The notes under the pieces are model-generated. The model saw only the letters and a list, made by a program, of their open reading frames with translations, ran no database searches and was not told where the DNA came from. Both the position numbers and the translations under genes were made by a program. DNA of 6,480 nucleotides from Chloroflexota bacterium (GTDB taxonomy: Bacteria; Chloroflexota; Anaerolineae; 4572-78), in contig JAJRSQ010000244.1 of assembly GCA_024278725.1 (NCBI GenBank), positions 1 to 6,480 on the forward strand, in the 5' to 3' direction. Numbering within the stretch: the stretch's first letter is position 1; each line of letters starts with the position of its first letter. Of this stretch, positions 4,453-6,480 are shown one piece after another.

Positions 4453-6414
4453 ATGTCCCCCAACGATGATTTGAATATCGAACTCCCCGACGACCTTTCA
4501 GGCGGTGTCGCTTCCGCAGATAATCGCACTTCGGACACCCCGCCACCCGAACCGAACATCACCATCAGCGTCAGTGAAGATAAGCTGAAGGCGTATATCA
4601 CCATTGAACAGACGCCGCCGCTGCCGTATCAGGTCACTACCGATGCCATTTACGATGCGCTGGCAAATGCCAAAGTGGAACACGGCGTGTTTTTGGACAA
4701 AATTGATGAGATTGTCGCGGAAAAGGAATACCCGTATGAACAGCTCATCGCTCAGGGTACGCCGCCGGAAAAGGGCAAAGATGGCTGGCTGGAATACAAA
4801 GTTGATTTGGGCGCGGCGGGACACCCCAAAGACGAGGGCTATCGGGTTGACCATTACAACCTGAATCTGGTGCAAAACGTCCAACCGGGCGACCCGCTCA
4901 TCGAGATGCACCCCGCGGTGCCGGGCAAACCGGGCAAAAACGTTCACGGGCGCGATATCCTTCCGCCGCGCGTGAAAAAAGTTCGCCTGCCCAAAGGCAA
5001 AGGCACAAAAATCTCGGAAGATAACCCGAACATGCTCGTTGCCGCCGTCGAAGGTTTTGTGCGCCTCGACCGGTCATCTTTCAACCAATTGGTGGTGGAA
5101 CAGGAATTTCAAATTTACGGGGATGTGGATTTATCCACCGGCAATTTGGATGTGGACGGCTCGGTGACGGTGAACAAAACCGTGCGGGAAGGTTTCCGGG
5201 TTGTCGCGTCCGGGAATATTGATGTGCTGGGGAATGTGGAGGGCGCATATCTGAAAGCCGGGGGGAACATCACCGTGCGGCGCGGGATTGTCGGCGGACA
5301 GCAGCGCGCCACGCTGAAAGCAGGGGGCGATGTGAGTGTGAAATTCGCCAACAACGCCGATATTTCCGCCGGGGGCAGCATCAATATCAGCGATGAAGCC
5401 ATCAATTGCATCCTGAAATCGGATACGATTATTGTGCTGGGCGAACAGGGACGGCGGAACGCCGGCGACATCATCGGCGGGAAAGCCATTGCCGGCTACG
5501 AAATTCGAGCGGTCAACGTCGGTTCGGAAAGCGGCACCAAAACCATCCTCCGCGTCGGCGAACAGCCGGGCTTGATTGAACGCCGCCGCAACATGGAACA
5601 GGATTTGAAAGACTGGACGGTGGAAATTGAGCAGTTGACCACTCGCATCGCCAGCCTGAAACAGCGCCAGCTTGAACGCTCGCGCGCGGCACATGAACGC
5701 GAGCAACAATACGCCGCGCTGAAACAGCAGCAGACCCAGCTCATTCAAAATCGAAACACCATTCTGGAACATGCCGAGCGTTCCGGTTTTGTGAACCCCA
5801 CCAAAGAAATCGCGGTGCTGGAAGAGGAATTTTCGCAGACCACCAACACCATGAACCGGGTGAAAGCCGGTATTATGGCAACCCTGTCCGCCTCCGATTC
5901 CACCAAGGTGGAAGACCTGTCGCCGGAGGACATCGAGCGGCTTTCGCAACTGAAGTTGGCGCATCAGACATTGGAGGCGAAGCTGAAGAATATTCAGCAG
6001 CAGCTCACCCACCGGCGCACCAATCCGTGGAAAAATCTCCCGGCGCAGTGGCGGCAGCAGTTGGAGCAGGGTGATGCCACATTGCAGAAAATCAATCACC
6101 ATCTCACATTAATTGAAGCGGAAATGGAAACCGACAAAAAAATAGCGCTGGCGATTTCTCAGGCGGCGGAACGGAAAGATGAACTGACCCTCAATCTGGA
6201 TGCGCTGAAGCAGGAGTTGGAGGCGGTGAAGGAGCAAATCGCCGACCAGAAGAAAATCAAACCGCGTATTATTGTTGCCGGAAATTTGTACGCCGGAACC
6301 GAAGCGGTCATCATGCGCCAGCGCAAAGAGTTCATTGACTCGCTGAAAGGGGTGCAAATCCAGTTGACGGGTGCGGAAGGGCAAAAACGCATCACCGTTT
6401 ACGGTTTGGATTGA
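4453..6414 (+). CDS. FapA/DUF342 family protein with long coiled coil (653 aa)
   Basis: A DUF342 (flagellar assembly protein A-like) protein. Residues 1-35 are an acidic, proline-ending disordered lead. Residues ~36-215 fit the FapA N-terminal domain, including AVPGKPGKNVHGRDI (155-169), the family's most recognisable motif. Residues ~216-372 form a right-handed beta-helix-like region of short repeated turns (YGDVDLSTGNLDVDGSVTV, ASGNIDVLGNVEGAYLKAG, LKAGGDVSVKF, ISAGGSINI). Residues ~373-606 are Gln/Glu/Lys-rich coiled coil, interrupted near SGFVNPTKEI (444-453) and NPWKNLP (524-530). A short beta tail (~603-651) carries IIVAGNLYAGTEAVI. The family is named from a Vibrio protein linked to polar flagella, but no flagellar or chemotaxis gene is visible here and many non-motile bacteria carry DUF342, so a scaffold or polymer-forming role is as likely. 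No signal peptide or membrane helix. Probable operon with yjbQ upstream; no terminator hairpin follows the stop. Confidence 0.92.
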   Translation: MSPNDDLNIELPDDLSGGVASADNRTSDTPPPEPNITISVSEDKLKAYITIEQTPPLPYQVTTDAIYDALANAKVEHGVFLDKIDEIVAEKEYPYEQLIAQGTPPEKGKDGWLEYKVDLGAAGHPKDEGYRVDHYNLNLVQNVQPGDPLIEMHPAVPGKPGKNVHGRDILPPRVKKVRLPKGKGTKISEDNPNMLVAAVEGFVRLDRSSFNQLVVEQEFQIYGDVDLSTGNLDVDGSVTVNKTVREGFRVVASGNIDVLGNVEGAYLKAGGNITVRRGIVGGQQRATLKAGGDVSVKFANNADISAGGSINISDEAINCILKSDTIIVLGEQGRRNAGDIIGGKAIAGYEIRAVNVGSESGTKTILRVGEQPGLIERRRNMEQDLKDWTVEIEQLTTRIASLKQRQLERSRAAHEREQQYAALKQQQTQLIQNRNTILEHAERSGFVNPTKEIAVLEEEFSQTTNTMNRVKAGIMATLSASDSTKVEDLSPEDIERLSQLKLAHQTLEAKLKNIQQQLTHRRTNPWKNLPAQWRQQLEQGDATLQKINHHLTLIEAEMETDKKIALAISQAAERKDELTLNLDALKQELEAVKEQIADQKKIKPRIIVAGNLYAGTEAVIMRQRKEFIDSLKGVQIQLTGAEGQKRITVYGLD

Positions 6415-6434
6415 CGAATTTTTATCGCCAGAAT

Positions 6435-6463
6435 TTTACAAATTTGCGCGTTCACGGTAAACT
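6435..6463 (+). promoter_or_regulatory. Candidate promoter for a gene beyond the right edge
   Basis: TTTACA (6435-6440, 5/6 match) and TAAACT (6458-6463, 4/6 match) are separated by 17 bp. AAGGA at 6475-6479 looks like a ribosome-binding site. A start codon is expected within about 10 nt past the window end, giving a very short leader. The 21-bp-spaced direct pair TTGCGC (6444-6449 and 6465-6470) brackets the -10 box and could be an operator, though two 6-mers may be chance. Confidence 0.45.
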
Positions 6464-6480
6464 ATTGCGCACGCAAGGAC

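Noticed and set aside
5131..6102. 323-aa reverse open frame inside the fapA-like gene
   Set aside because: Antisense to well-conserved FapA sequence with no recognisable motif of its own and no upstream signals. A shadow frame.

Overview
The window looks like a chromosomal segment from a GC-rich, uncultured-type bacterium, most likely Chloroflexota (Anaerolineae-like). This is an inference. It rests on a very large GT39-type membrane glycosyltransferase with Chloroflexota-style 'YTVFVHLL...PPGEY' beta modules, a DUF4332 protein, and two classes of dispersed low-complexity repeat that I associate with that phylum: CACAGAG palindromes and 7-bp degenerate tracts. No 16S, tRNA or other decisive marker is present.

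Layout. Positions 1-3178 are read on the minus strand and hold two tandem, paralogous GT39/PMT_2-like glycosyltransferases. The upstream one (398-3178, 926 aa) is complete. The downstream one is cut by the window edge (1 to about 209/266), and its 5' end is fused to a ~200-bp tract of 7/8-bp repeats. The complete gene carries three more low-complexity insertions (2068-2123, 2506-2568, 2666-2732). All are in frame, and each falls in or at the edge of a predicted cytoplasmic loop between membrane helices. Its last ~390 residues form three related extracytoplasmic beta modules.

Positions 3179-3287 are a divergent promoter region with a strong forward sigma70-like promoter (TTGACA-17-GATAAT). Forward genes follow: a DUF4332 helix-hairpin-helix protein (3288-3947), a YjbQ/UPF0047 family protein (4041-4436) and a FapA/DUF342 protein with a long coiled coil (4453-6414). 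yjbQ and the fapA-like gene are 16 bp apart, each with an AGGAG ribosome-binding site 5 nt before its ATG, so they probably form an operon. The last 66 bp contain a candidate promoter and an AAGGA for a gene starting just past the edge.

I see no CRISPR array, transposase, tRNA, rRNA or convincing terminator. The gene families are all known. The most unusual content is the behaviour of the heptamer/palindrome repeats, which are tolerated inside membrane-protein loops and appear to have overwritten the start of the downstream paralogue.
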